From: Uloborus plumipes
Taxonomy: Eukaryota; Arthropoda; Arachnida; Araneae; Uloboridae
NCBI GenBank assembly: GCA_038373865.1
Contig: JAXGGA010004704.1
Span: forward strand, 1-64,000
Reading direction: 5' to 3'
Length of the DNA: 64,000 bases
Positions within the stretch are counted from its first letter, which is position 1. Each line of letters begins with the position of its first letter. Both the position numbers and the translations under genes were made by a program. Shown here piece by piece: positions 1 to 11,607 of this stretch. The notes beneath the pieces are model-generated. The model was given only the letters and a program-made list of their open reading frames with translations. It was not told the DNA's origin and did no database searches.

Positions 1-636
1 GACACCTGCTTCTCCATTGTAAACGGACAGCTGTACGCCATTGTTTATTTTTGTGGGCAAAACAGGAAAAAGTCAAACGAGAGTCCACCCTACAAATGGC
101 TCCAATCAACAAAACCACACAAAAACGGATACGTTCATAGACTCTCCGCTTAAAGCTTCCACTTTATTGGGGGCCTCCTAACCCCCCCCCCCCCCAAAAA
201 AAAAAAAAAAAAAGAGAAGAACTTTAAAAAATAAGGATTCCATTTCCAAATGCTTGAAAATCTTGAAAATTTGGGAAAATGTAGCAGTAAAAATTAAATT
301 TTAGAACTTCTAGCATATGCGATCGGGGGGGGGGGGGGGGGGGGGATACCGAGCTGTGCCAAATTCATCTTCTTGAGCAAAAAAAAAAAAAAAATCCTTC
401 TGCGTAAAAAGATGCAAAAATAATGGTTACACCGTTTTTTGTGGCATATTTCTCAAAATACATTTTTATTCCTCACAGTTTCGTTTCTTGCTATTTTTTA
501 AATACCGAATTCAGTATTTTTGGAAGTTCTTTTGTAATTACTTGATTTTATTTTACTTCTACTGCATATTATTATATGTCAAGCACGAGAAAAATATTAT
601 ACGACCTTTATTCTTTTTCGTTTCTGCACTGCTTGG
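1..636. other. AT-rich non-coding DNA with homopolymer runs
   Basis: I see no gene here. The stretch has a C run followed by an A run near 182-213, a pure G run at about 325-345 and an A run near 380-394. The one open frame of about 79 codons near 488 is low-complexity, Phe/Tyr/Leu rich and resembles no family I know. Confidence 0.6.
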
Positions 637-1082
637 CACGGGTGCCCACAGGGGGGGATTATGGCGCAAGTTGCGCCATCAAAATTTTTGGGAGGGATTT
701 TTGAAACTAATTTATTTATTTGTTTAAATTATTTATTAATTATTTTTTTCAATTCAAATTATTCATTTTTTAAAATTTAAATCATTTCTTTGTATTTCTT
801 TATTATTTCTTCTTATTTATTTATTTATTTTGTGTGTGTGTGTGTGCGTTTCGAATGTCTTGAAAAAAGGGAAAAAAAAGTGATTCTATTCTACGCTTAA
901 TTAGTACGTTCAAAAAATTAATAATATGTAAAAAAATATAGTTATAATTAAAAAAAAATAAATAATATTAAAAAAAATAAATAAAATAAAAAAGAGGGAT
1001 AAAAATAAAAATAAAAGGTTGTGAAAAGTTTTGGGGGGGAATTTGCGCCATTGAGCTTGGGGGGGGGGGATGGGCACCCCTG
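637..1082. mobile_element. hAT-type MITE, 446 bp, with 8-bp target duplication
   Basis: The left end reads CACGGGTGCCCA and the right end, reverse-complemented, reads CAGGGGTGCCCA. Subterminal G tracts and a GGCGCAA motif also mirror each other. The flanking 8-mers are CTGCTTGG (629-636) and CTTCTTGG (1083-1090), a 7/8 match. An 8-bp duplication and CAGGGGTG-type ends are typical of the hAT superfamily. No transposase is present, so it is non-autonomous. The interior is AT-rich with a short (GT)n tract near 832-846. Confidence 0.8.
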
Positions 1083-1251
1083 CTTCTTGGGAATGAAAAA
1101 GAAATATTTTTTAATATCTATTTGTAACTTAAATTAGGCGTGTCTTCCAAATTTTAACAAATCTGTAAGACTGTCCAATCAACTATTAAAACATGAGATG
1201 CTGAAAAGTACAAATGAAGTGCTTTAAATAATTTTAACTGTTTTAGAGTCT

Positions 1252-2991
1252 TTGAAATTCATTTATTTCTTATCATCTTTATCTCTTCTCATCATTTTAT
1301 TTCTTATCAAGTATATAAACTATGAATTGTCTAAATGGCCAGAAAATCGCTATCTCGTTACTTATTTTATTGGAAATTTAATTCAGAATGATGGTGATAT
1401 AGCAAATGTTCTAAACGACTTTTTTTCCAGTGTTTTTAACGATAACTGTATTTCAACAGTTGACACAAGCAAGACACAAGCTACTACACAGCTTGAGGAC
1501 TTTGTATTTTCCAGGGAGGACGTATTACTTTATTTGAAAAAAATTAAAACCACAAAAGCTCCGGGGCCAGATAATATTTATCCAAAAATTCTAGTAGAAT
1601 GTGCAGAGGAATTAGTTGACGTTATAGTTAATATATTCAATGCTTCGTATAACTCGGGGATAGTGCCAGAGGACTGGAAACTAGCCAACATTACACCACT
1701 CTTCAAGAAAGGGTCTAGAGGTAATGCAGGAAATTATAGGCCTGTGAGTCTGACTTCAGTGGTTTGTAAAATTTTTGAAACATTGATCAAAATTAAGATT
1801 ATGAATTTCTTAGAAAATAATGGGCTGTTGAGTAGTTTTCAGTATGGTTTCAGAAAAGGTAAATCGTGTGCTACTAATTTATTACATTTCTACGACAAGG
1901 TTACCTTGGCTTTAGATAGCAAAAAATGCGTAGATGTTGTTTACATAGATTTTCAAAAAGCTTTCGATAAGGTACCGCATGTAGCACTACTCAGTAAATT
2001 AGCTGATACAGGGGTAGGAGGTAAAATTCTAGTTTGGGTTAGGAATTGGCTGACAGGAAGGAAACAAAGAGTAGTTGTTAGGGGTAACTATTCTAAATGG
2101 AGTGAGGTTTTAAGTGGGGTTCCCCAAGGATCAGTATTAGGTCCCCTTTTGTTTATTATTTTTATGAATGACATCCATGAAAATGTTTCTGGAAACATGA
2201 ATTGTTTTGCCGATGATGTCAAACTTATGGGGGTTGTAGAAAATGACGAACAAATAAATCAGCTGCAACAGGATTTGGATCATATTACTAAATGGGCAGA
2301 CAAATGGGGTATGGCAGTTAATGTTGGGAAATGTCAAGTGTTGCATTTCGGTCATGGAAATAAGCATACAAGCTATTATTTACAGGGTTCAGTCATTAGC
2401 AGGGCAGATAATGTTATGGACCTAGGTGTCTTAATAAATCAGGACTTCAAGTTTAGTGAACAGTGCAGCATAGCTAGTAACAAAGCCAATAGGATGCTTG
2501 GGTTTATTAATAGATCTATTTCAAACAAATCTAAGAAGGTTCTTCTGCCTCTATATAGAAGTTTGGTAAGACCTCATTTGGAGTATGCTGTTCAGTTTTG
2601 GTCTCCTTATCTACAGAAAGACATTAATTTATTGGAAAGGGTACAAAGAAGGGCTACAAGGTTAGTAAATGGGTTTTCTAATTTAGACTATGATTCCAGA
2701 CTTAGAATGCTTAATATGTATAGTCTTGAGCGAAGGAGAGCCAGAGGGGACATGATTCAGTTGTTTAAATTTATTAAAATGAATGATGTTACGGGGTTAG
2801 ATTTTCGCACGGAAAGCAGGACAAGGGGTCATTGTTTTAAGCTGTTTAAATCTCATGCTAATCTTGAAATTCGAAAAAATTACTATTTTAGCAGGGTAGT
2901 GGGAACTTGGAACAGCTTACCGGAAGAGGCGGTAAAGAGCAATGGAGTAGATGGCTTTAAGAGGGCCATTGATCTTCATTGGGGTCTTTAA
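1252..2991 (+). CDS. Reverse transcriptase (ORF2 C-terminal part) of a CR1/L2-like LINE
   Basis: This 579-codon open frame encodes a LINE reverse transcriptase, which copies element RNA into DNA at a nicked target site. The RT motifs appear in order: KAPGPDNI near residue 100, GNYRPVSLTS, QYGFRKGKSC, VVYIDFQKAFDKVPH, GVPQGSVLGP and the catalytic FADD box (codons near 2210). The C-terminal part has LYRSLVRPHLEYAVQFWSPY, an LLERVQRRATRL segment and a VVGTWNSLPEEAV tail, which are typical of the CR1/L2/Jockey side of LINEs. The first roughly 30 residues after the ATG are hydrophobic and look like host sequence read in frame, so the annotated start is not a native start. The frame has no stop or frameshift, which implies a fairly recent insertion. 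The apurinic endonuclease domain is absent, so the copy cannot move on its own. Confidence 0.9.
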   Translation: MKFIYFLSSLSLLIILFLIKYINYELSKWPENRYLVTYFIGNLIQNDGDIANVLNDFFSSVFNDNCISTVDTSKTQATTQLEDFVFSREDVLLYLKKIKTTKAPGPDNIYPKILVECAEELVDVIVNIFNASYNSGIVPEDWKLANITPLFKKGSRGNAGNYRPVSLTSVVCKIFETLIKIKIMNFLENNGLLSSFQYGFRKGKSCATNLLHFYDKVTLALDSKKCVDVVYIDFQKAFDKVPHVALLSKLADTGVGGKILVWVRNWLTGRKQRVVVRGNYSKWSEVLSGVPQGSVLGPLLFIIFMNDIHENVSGNMNCFADDVKLMGVVENDEQINQLQQDLDHITKWADKWGMAVNVGKCQVLHFGHGNKHTSYYLQGSVISRADNVMDLGVLINQDFKFSEQCSIASNKANRMLGFINRSISNKSKKVLLPLYRSLVRPHLEYAVQFWSPYLQKDINLLERVQRRATRLVNGFSNLDYDSRLRMLNMYSLERRRARGDMIQLFKFIKMNDVTGLDFRTESRTRGHCFKLFKSHANLEIRKNYYFSRVVGTWNSLPEEAVKSNGVDGFKRAIDLHWGL

Positions 2992-3070
2992 TTTGACTAG
3001 GATCAGCCAAGTTGGGCCCAGAGCCTGCTGCTGGTCGCCACATTTGTATTTGTATTTGTATTTGTATTTT
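1340..3070 (+). mobile_element. 5'-truncated CR1/L2-like non-LTR retrotransposon
   Basis: The unit holds a long reverse-transcriptase reading frame, a 3' UTR of about 50 bp and a terminal tandem repeat. Homology to LINE ORF2 begins around 1340-1370, just before the conserved LNDFFSSVF segment, so the endonuclease domain is missing and the copy is 5' truncated, as is usual for target-primed insertion. The 3' end is a (TTTGTA)n run. CR1/L2-group elements end in short tandem repeats rather than a poly(A) tail. I could not define a target-site duplication. Confidence 0.85.
3043..3070 (+). repeat. (TTTGTA)n 3' tail of the LINE
   Basis: Four to five tandem copies of TTTGTA directly follow the short 3' UTR of the retrotransposon. 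They mark its 3' end. Confidence 0.85.
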
Positions 3071-6000
3071 CTAAATCTCTACACCATTTCTTTTAAATTA
3101 TTTTGTGCTTTTTTTACTATTGGCCATTTTATATTATTCAGTGTTGTATCTGTTGGTGGTTTGGGGGATCAAAAATTATTAACAACTGAAAACCGATGTT
3201 AGCAAATTCTAGCATATGCGATGATGTGCGTGTTCATCTTTCTCTTCTCTCGTTATTTATCTCTGAAGATTAATGTTAAGAATTTGTCGGTCAGCAATTG
3301 TTTTATATTTTGATTGATCCTAATTTGCAAAAGTCATAACATTTGAAAGGTTTTTGTATGATTACTTTTCTTTCATACTTCTGTAGTCCCGATACTATAC
3401 CCATATAAGGCCTCAAAATGCAGAAATTTTTTATTGATTTTTCAAATTTTTTTTATCTTAAAAAAAAATGAGCTTTTTGCAGCCGCTGCTGCGAAAAAAC
3501 AATTTTTATGGCTAGCATTCTGGAGCTCTAGCGACACCACACCCACCTCTTCTAATTTTATTAATAATAAAGCAGTGAGCAATACCTACGAGGAAGGAGA
3601 GCCGCAGAAAGCGTATTGAAATTTTTTAGGGGGCGGTGTTGATATAAGGGGTCCCTATTTTTTGAGGGGGGCCTCGATTGGGGGGTGAGCTTCCTAGGTC
3701 GTGTTGGCCACTATTTCTAGGGGAGATTGGCACCAGGCACTAGGGAATATAAGACATGCAAAAACATTGATAACATGTATTGATAAAAAGCCACAAATTG
3801 CACGCAGTAAAAGGTGAAATTGTGTTACGAAAGTAAAATTTCAAAAATGATACTGAATTGCTCAAATGAAGTTCTGCAGGGAAAGCAAATTCAGTCAATC
3901 GACTTCAGTAATTCGTTTGATTACTTTTCTTTCAGCAAGGAGCTTTGGTTCTAGGGTCATTGATCGTTACCTTGATGTGCTGCCATCTATTTATAGCTCA
4001 TCAATGTATTCTAAAAATAAACTCTCCCGTTTCATTCACACAATTTCCCAGCCATTTTACTACGATTGGAGCTCTGATGTTTGCCATTATTATTATTTAA
4101 GTCCCTTTATTGTACATTGTATGAGAAGTTTGTTTGAGTTACCGCGCTGCTTTTTTCTTCCTTTATTAATTCATTGATTTGATCCGGTAGATAATTCACA
4201 GCAAGACTTTTAAAAAATATGAAATTAGTGAATTAGATTTACATAATAAGTGAACCCTTTTTTGAATTGTCAAAAGTGAGTTAATAAACTGTAACATAAA
4301 AAATGAGAAGGGGTTTGATTTAAATTGTTATTTAATTAATTCTATAATTTATTATCCTATTTTTGTACTATATTAATTAATTAGTTATAGCTGCGCCATA
4401 CATGAATACAAGTTAAAGTTTTGCAACGAAATTTTAAGCATTCGAGTTTAGTCACAGTGGTTTAAAAACTTCTCTTTTCTATGAATAGTAAGATCAGTTG
4501 TTTTATTTAGTTTGTTGGAAGTTGTTAATTTTCAGTACATCGATGTTTACAAGGAAGAAGAAATCTTCGCTAATGGATTTTTTCGCATGGAAACTTCTCT
4601 TCAAATGGTTAGTCAGCTGTCAATTTCCTGATGTTCACTCTTACGCCAATGCTGGATGAAAATTGCAATGTGCCATTGCTACTCTTCCCCTTCCCCATTT
4701 TTTATAATTTTTTACTTTTTACTGTATCTTTTTTCTTTTTTATGAAAGTGCGCAATACTTATGGCGCCATCTATGAGAATATATTCTTATTAGTTTCATC
4801 TACTACCTCATCCCTAAGCCATTATTGTTCTCAAACATTTCTAATTTCAGTAAAACATTTTCAAAGCTTCTGTTGAGAAAAACAAATTTGAAATTGTGTA
4901 GTTGATCTTGATATCTTGCGTATTTAAACTTAAAAGAAAAATGTAAAAGAAAAGATGTTTGGTACTTTCATTAAAATTGACGATTTTTTAAAGATGTCAG
5001 CAAAGTACTTAACTTATTTTTTTTCATTGGAATTAAAAAAATATATTAGCGTAAAATGCTATCGCAAAATTTTTGACTTATTTTAAATTAGAGAACAGGA
5101 CTTTTTTTATTACGTACTTGCAAATACTTTTTTTCTGAAGAAAAAATCAGAAATATAATGTTTGCTTTTTGCAAAACATCATTTTTCACATTACAGTTAT
5201 AGATGACGTATAGTGTACAGTGGTTTTGATTTGCAAAAAAACATTTTCAAATCTTAATAGGAATAGAAACATTTTTTATGCTAGGAGCTATAGTTACAAC
5301 CTTCTTCACCCCCCTCCCCCTTTTATCTGAAAATGATACATTAATTTCTTCACTCCAATCGTCAAAGTTGCATTGAACACTGAAGACTCCTTGCACTTTG
5401 ACTTGTTCAGTAAACAATAATCAAAATTTCATTTCAAATTAAAGATTTAGAAACATGCTATATTTGGGAAAATGCCGGAAATGTCAGCAGAATTTGGTCG
5501 CTATATTGGACTCACTGGACGATACAGAAAGGTGGTTATATACCGAAAGCAAATTAACACAGAGTATGTAGGGATAAGTTGGGGTTTTTCCCAATGGCCG
5601 TTGCAATCAGATGAACTTCATAATGTGTGGTCGTTGCAGTGAGAAATTTCACGAAAATTGAAAACATCAAAAAAAAAAAAAAGAGCTGTATCTTTACTAA
5701 AAAAGTTTTCGAAATTCCAGTCTCTTAGGAATTTTCCAGTAGTACTGTAGTTTTTTTTAGTATAGTTTAAAGTGATTTAGTTTCAAGCAATAGAAAAAAA
5801 TATGATTATATTATGATGTGATATTCACTGGTTGGTTTTTGTTGTCTAAAATAATAATGCATACTAAAGATTCGAAAAATTTTCCTTAATAATGATGAAA
5901 TCTGAATGATGCGTCACTATTGATTCTATCGTTTTTATGCCAAAACGCAACAGTTATCTAAAATAACTTTATTGGAGCTTCGTCTCCAGAAAAAGCATCA

Positions 6001-6091
6001 AATTTAAGATTATAAATCAAAAGATAGTACGTTTTTCCAAAATTTTGCGTCATGTCACTTTCGTTGCCCAGTTGCGATGTCTTATCTAGTA
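3071..6091. other. Non-coding DNA, no feature recognised
   Basis: Several short open frames occur here (for example near 3434, 3866 and 4631). They are low-complexity or hydrophobic, carry no motif I recognise and have no coding-like neighbours. The stretch around 3610-3720 is G-rich and may be a decayed element end. Confidence 0.5.
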
Positions 6092-6395
6092 TACTGCAAA
6101 AAATAGATGTTTTTACAGTATAAACCAGCTAATTTTATAGTAATTTTACAGTAATAAACTGTAAAATTGCTAATTTTACAGAAGTAAACTGTAAAATTGT
6201 TAGTTTACAGTGATAAACTGTAAAATTGCTAGTTTTAAAGTTTATTACTGTGTATTACTGTATTACTACAAAATTGCTAATTTTACAGTAATTAACTAAA
6301 GTTTTGCAATTTATTATTGTGCTTTTACAGTTTTAAACTGGAACCTCTGCTGCCAGTTTTATACTGTAAAAACAACAGTTTATTTTTTGCAGTGT
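6092..6395. mobile_element. Palindromic MITE with internal ACTGTAAA tandem units, copy 1
   Basis: The ends mirror each other: ACTGCAAAAAATA on the left and TATTTTTTGCAGT on the right. The interior is a chain of roughly 30-bp units, each containing TTTACAGT and ACTGTAAA in opposite orientation, with GCTAATTT-type spacers. A segment reading AACCTCTGCTGCCAG lies near the right end. The same layout recurs at 11608, 15641 and 23752. A TA dinucleotide flanks the left end, which suggests but does not prove a TA target site. No protein is encoded. Confidence 0.75.
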
Positions 6396-6405
6396 GTGCA
6401 CTATA

Positions 6406-6969
6406 CAGAATTTCCCAAAATGTGGTTCGCGGACCCTCGGGGGATCGCGAGCTCATGCAAGGGAGCCCACAATGCTATATTGCCAAAACGTAAAATAAAA
6501 AAATAAATAAATAAATAAAAAAAGAAAGAAAAAAAGGTAAGTTGAAACTGAAAGACAAGTAACAATTACAATTTTTTATTCAAAACGAAAGCGCATTTGT
6601 AGGGGAAAAAATTTTGCTCACGTACGCTCAGGGTGCAACACCCTACCCCCCCCCCCCCGAAAAAAAAAAACCCTCAATTTTAACACGTTTAACACCCATT
6701 TCAGTTTCAAATATACTTTAACTTCCATAGCTCAAAATAATAATGTTAAGTAATGAAAACTGGACAACATCTGTAAAATATACAGAACAATGAATAAATA
6801 AATTTATGATAAAAAAAAGTAAAACCATATTAGAAAACAAAACAAAACAAAAAAGAATTACATTTGTCAAATCAAGTTTCTTTGCGCTCTGGGGGGGGGG
6901 GGGGGGGAGGGGTTAAGCTGGTAAGTCTCAGGAGGAGGTCCGCGGTGGTCTAAACTTTAGGAACTTCTA
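6406..6969. mobile_element. hAT-like non-autonomous element, copy A
   Basis: The left end CAGAATTTCCCAAAATGTGG followed by TTCGCGGACC mirrors the right end, where GGTCCGCGG precedes CTAAACTTTAGGAACTTCT. The interior segment CATAGCTCAAAATAATAATG and a segment with ACAGAACAATGAAT are shared with the element at 22122-23029, which defines the family. The flanking 8-mers match only 6/8 (GCACTATA and ACATTATA), so the exact right border is uncertain by a base or two. No transposase is visible. Confidence 0.6.
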
Positions 6970-7633
6970 CATTATAGGATTTGAAGAGAAGTGTTCGTAA
7001 AAATTCGAAAGTCATGACTAATTTCCTTAATTAACATTTTTTAGCCATGACAGTGAAGGAAATGGAAATTTAACTTTTTCTAACAATGAACCGGAAAATG
7101 TAAATTTATACATACGAATATTATTTCTGCCGTGGGCAGGTAAACGGCAGTATCTGCAAAAATGAGTTTTCGAGATAATTGAAGAAACGCGTTTTTGATT
7201 TCCCACAAAGATCAATAAAACATTGAACTTCGAACATAGGCGATACTATATGTTTATACCGATATATTTTTTGGGTAATCGATTGAATTTTGATTTTGCA
7301 AGCGCATAGAGAGGTAAAGCAGATACTGCCGTTTACCTGCCCTTTTCACTCTAATTGTCATGCGGAATTGACTGGCAGTCGGCAGTAACTGCACAGTATG
7401 CTACTAAATGTCCAGTATTTACATATTCGACAACATGCGGAGTAGATATGTTATTACGAAATATATTATTGCATTGTGAATGATATGTTTTATTTAAAAA
7501 TATACATAAATACCGTGTATCCACTTGATATAGATTTAATATAAACGAACGCGAAATATAATTAAAAAATATAATGAAACTGTATTGTATTATGTAAAAT
7601 ATGAAGCAAAACTTGATGATTCTTCAGCCATTT

Positions 7634-8440
7634 TTACTTCCTTTTACTTAGTAAAGGAAGTATTGTGATCACAAAGAAAATTTCACTCAAAATTCGGTCT
7701 AAATTTTGATTTTGCTCACCCCCGAATGAATGTTGAGTAGTTTTTTCGACCTATCAGCACGTGCATATGTACCTACTAACATATAAACAGCCGAAATATC
7801 CTTTTCGACCATGCCCCAGTTAATTAAGACGAGTTTTCTCGTGACGTCTGTATATACGTATGTATGTATATATGTATGTGCGTGTGTATGTATGTATGTT
7901 TGTATGTATGTGTGCATGTATGTATGTCGCATAACTCAAAAACTATATGCCGTAGAAGCTTCTAGTTTGGTATGTACGCTCTGAGGGTGGTCGTTGTGTA
8001 CCTCCCCTTGTGGTTGCATTCGAATGTTCCAAAGGGGGTCTTTTACCCCTTTGTGGGGTAAATCAATGTTAATTTCAATGCAGATTGAGTGATATGATTT
8101 GGTGCAACCACTTGGCGATATATCGCCAAACTTTTGGTCGCCAAGTGTTTGCGGCAAAGTTGGCGACAAATTTGGCGAAAAAATGATTTTTTTTTATTAT
8201 TTGGATTCAATTTGGCGCTATTGGGCACATTTTGCGAAAAAATCACTGAATCATGTTAAAATCGGCGATATTTAGAAAATAAATCATTGTAAAACATTAT
8301 TTTGCATTGATTCGTGACAAACTAGGGGTGTAAATGTTCGAATTGTTATCTTGCTCACTCTAATGCGCTATTTTAACACTTGAGGCATTTATTATGGAAT
8401 TTAAACGTAAAAGGAAGTAGTGTGGCGTGCACACCAGATG
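7634..8440 (+). repeat. ~800 bp GGAAGT-ended repeat family, copy A
   Basis: The copy starts at ACTTCCTTTTAC, directly followed by AGTAAAGGAAGTATTGTGAT, and ends at AACGTAAAAGGAAGTAGTGTGG and an ACACCAGA tail. It contains a conserved CGCATAACTC block near 7927, a CCTCCCCTTGTGGTTGCATT block near 8000, and a palindrome-rich TTGGCGATATATCGCC region near 8110-8200. The same order is found at 58700-61050 once a nested element is removed. No coding capacity is seen. The superfamily is unknown to me. Confidence 0.75.
7855..7926 (+). repeat. (TATG)n microsatellite inside repeat copy A
   Basis: An imperfect TATG/TGTA tandem array lies inside the ~800 bp repeat. The copy at 58920-58955 has a shorter version of the same tract. 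Confidence 0.85.
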
Positions 8441-8761
8441 TTTTAAAATTACTACAAATCAGTTAATGCTTTGTACTTTGCATCAAAACAAGAAATCACT
8501 TTGAGAAAAAGAGCGCTTGAAATGCTTGTTGTGCTGACGATTTTTTTCATAGTACTATTAAAAATGCAACAGCTAGGGATTAAACTGCAAAAACTATCGT
8601 CTGTTAGTATGAAAGCAACTGTAATTAAAAGAAAACAAAACAATGTAAATAAAATCATTTCATTGCTGCATTTTTGTTTGTCGTCTGCCAAGTTTGGCTT
8701 GTGTATCTTTGAAATCGTGAAAAATATTGTCTGCTAGTGGAGAGAAACTTTATTTGAAAGA
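8441..8761. other. Spacer between inverted repeat copies
   Basis: This 320 bp piece separates copy A from the inverted copy B of the same repeat, so the locus forms a large inverted repeat. Overlapping open frames exist on both strands (near 8452-8737), but neither shows a motif I recognise. They read like chance frames. Confidence 0.45.
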
Positions 8762-9240
8762 AAAAAATCTGGTATGGACCCCACACTACTTCCTTTTACG
8801 TGTAAATTTTTTTTGTAGATGCCTTAAGTGTTAAAATAATGCTTAGAATGAGCAAGATGACAATTCAGACATTTACGCCCCAAATGTACCACGAAACAAA
8901 GCAAAAAATGATTTACAACAATTAATTTTCTAAATATCGCCGATTTTAGCATCATTCAGTGGATTTTTCGCAAAATACCGCCAATAGCGCTAAATTGAAC
9001 CCAAACTCATAAAATAATTTTTTTCGCCAAATTTGTCGCCAATTTGGCGATATGTCACCAAGTTGGCGACAAGCACTTGGCGACTAAAAGCTTGGCGATA
9101 TATCGCCAAGTGGTAACGCCAATTTATATCACTTAAGTCTGCTTTGATATTAACACTGATTCACCCCAAAAGGAATAAAACACCCCCTTGGGAACATTCA
9201 AGTGCAACCAATGACCTCCCGTGACCTCCCATTAGGGCAC
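8762..9240 (-). repeat. ~800 bp GGAAGT-ended repeat family, partial copy B (inverted)
   Basis: Read on the minus strand, this has the TTGGCGATATATCGCCAAG region, the ATTTAGAAAAT segment, and the end ACACGTAAAAGGAAGTAGTG with a CCATACCAGA tail, in the same order as copy A. It lacks the left half of the family and starts near the CCCAAGGGGG block. The truncated inner end lies near 9240. Confidence 0.7.
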
Positions 9241-9538
9241 CCCTACTTTCGCTTAGTTTAATTACAAAGGAAAACGGTTTTTGCGGCTTGATGCAAGTTT
9301 TGCACAGCGATTCATATTATGTTCATCCTGCAGACATGCAGATACTGCCGTTTACCTGCCCACAGCAACGAAAAATGCAGTTACTGCTAATTACCATTGG
9401 TTAAAAAACAGTTTTTTTTCATCGGAAACCAAAAAAAGATGCTTGTACCATAAAACTAATGCAACATAGATTTCAAAAATGCAAAAAAATGAAAATCGAA
9501 AAATTTGCAGTTACTGCCCTTTACCTGCCCACGGCAGA

Positions 9539-10369
9539 TTTCTCCAAAGTACCTCCCCACGCATAACACTAAAATAGAAAAGAGTGGTTCCAGAAAAGTA
9601 GCTATTTTCTTTTTCTCCTAGCTCCGTTTTCTGAAGCTGAAGAAACAAACATCCCCAAAACGCATGAGAGCACTTCACGTTGAAAATTTGGTCACGTTGG
9701 ATGTTTTCTTTTTGATGATTTATGAAAATGATGTTTAAAAAAAAAAAAAAAAAAGGTTTTCTTACATTGCATGCATTATATGGACACTCACGAAAGATAA
9801 TTTTAAAATCAAAATTAGCTCAATTTTTACAATTCACCAAAACACTCGCTTATTCTTGAGTAATATCTAAAAGCCAATCATATTTCTTCGGAAGTCCTTG
9901 TTAAGATAACAAGTTATTTTTGAAGTAAAAGTAATTGCAATTGCACAATAATCATATTAAGACTCGTTAAAAAAGGGTTTCAAATTGCATTGAGTCTTCG
10001 TGACTGAGTGGGCTGGCGCCTATTGCGCCTCGAGCTTTTCTTAGTACGTCCTATTTGTCAAAATGAGGGCTAGAGTTTCAAAAAAATTTTATCATCAAAA
10101 GAAAAAATAGATTCTGAGTACTAAACAGTATTCCGGATTACAAATTTATGAAAATATGAGGTCTGAGATTTATTTTCCTTTTTTTTTCTTTTTTTTTTGT
10201 TTTGTTTCAAGTATGTGTTTTGTTTTCTCCGCATTTGTAATTAAAATTTTCGATTTACAATTAGCATGAAGACACGAAATAAGGTTAAGCACCTTTATTT
10301 ACCCTAAATCTATCACACAAAAAATAACTTCTATAGCTGACATGAAAAAAATATCAAATTTTCTAAAGT
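9539..10369. other. Non-coding DNA, no feature recognised
   Basis: The stretch is AT-rich with an A run near 9739-9754 and a T/G-rich patch near 10180. I see no gene, element end or RNA here. Confidence 0.5.
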
Positions 10370-11440
10370 AATTTAGAATGAGTTTTTCTTTCAGAAGCAA
10401 AAAACTTTTTAGCAACCAGTTCAACTATATTATCGTTCCTAAAATGCTTACGGCTATGCACTTATTTATTTATCTATTTGAAAAATGCTGGTTCTTTTTT
10501 ATACTTAACTTAGAGCAAGCTCACATTTTTACAGTTTATATAACTCATATTTTTATATTAGAAGGAGAGCTATACTTTGAGCAATTAAATACCAGTAGTA
10601 TTTTTCTATAAGATTTGTAGTCTTATTTCGTATTAAAATGCGAACCAGGTTTTTTAATATTAAAATATGAGTCCCATAAATTCATTAAGAGGAAACGTTT
10701 TAGCAACCATTTCAACCATATTCTCCAAACATTCATAATTGTGAACTTCTTTTTTTACTTTATTTTTTTAAAATAAAATACAAGTAATTTTTTACACCGA
10801 AATTACATTAAAATTACGTTTTTTACAAGTTGTGAGTCATATACTATTTTTATTAAAATGAGGGCTGTATTTAGCACGAAGAAATACAAGTTGTATTTCT
10901 ATGTAAGAATTGGGGTCTTATTTTTATAATAAAATGCGAATCATATTTTGAAATATTAAAATATGAGTCGTCTAAATTCATTAACAGAAAATATTCTAGC
11001 TACCCATTTCAACTGTATTCATATGATTCGCCAATGCTAATGGTTATGCCCCCCCCCTTTTTTTTGTAAAATAATAGTCATTTTTTAAACTAAAATTGCA
11101 GTAAAAGGAAATTTTTTCATTTTAAGTAGTGTTTTAATATAAAAATAGAAGCTATGTTATGAGCAATGAAATGAGAGTTTTATTTTTTCATTCAGCAATT
11201 GCCGTCTTATTTTTTTATTAAAATGCGAGTCGCCTTTTTAATATTAAAATATTAGTCGCCGCATTTTATACAAAAATATGAGCAGCCACCCCCCCCCCCT
11301 TTTTTGCACAAAAATTCAAGTCGTATATTTTGTATTTGAATGTTAATCATATTCTTGTATTAAAATACGATTGCCTTTTTTATGCATAAGTGCGGGTTTT
11401 CATTACTCATTAAAATGGCTATATTTTTATCACTTCATTA
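10370..11440 (+). repeat. Decayed tandem repeat, period about 295 bp
   Basis: The segment TTTAGCAACC[A/C]TTTCAAC recurs near 10409, 10700 and 10998, about 291-298 bp apart. Each copy is followed by sequence related to GCTAATGGTTATGC and preceded by AATATTAAAATATGAGTC. At least three units are recognisable and a fourth decayed one may extend to about 11440. Units are clearly diverged, so this is an old array. Short open frames inside it are not credible genes. Confidence 0.6.
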
Positions 11441-11607
11441 GATTCATAGTTTGTATTGAAATGTGACTTTACATTCAGACAGTTAATGATACCAGTAAAA
11501 AAAAAAAACTATTGAAAACCTAAGTTGGCGCAACTTCTGTCAAGCTGATTTTCTTTTAAAGGAATTTTTATTACTGCTAGAATCACGTTGGAAACACACA
11601 TTTCCTA

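Larger units (their letters stand above)
7128..9538. mobile_element. Element with CTGCCGTGGGCAGGTAAA ends and internal motif copies
   Basis: The left end CTGCCGTGGGCAGGTAAAC mirrors the right end, which reads CTTTACCTGCCCACGGCAG. The motif CTGCCGTTTACCTGCCC also occurs near 7325 and 9345, and partial copies with GCAGTAACTGC or GCAGTTACTGC lie near 7386 and 9376. This design (terminal repeats plus repeated subterminal motif) is shared with the elements at 39291, 40504 and 61864. The middle is occupied by two copies of an ~800 bp repeat (7634-8440 and 8762-9240). I see no transposase, and no clear target duplication. Confidence 0.55.

Noticed and set aside
3434..4876. Short open frames upstream of the LOXL gene
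   Set aside because: They are low-complexity, lack motifs and are no longer than expected by chance in this base composition.
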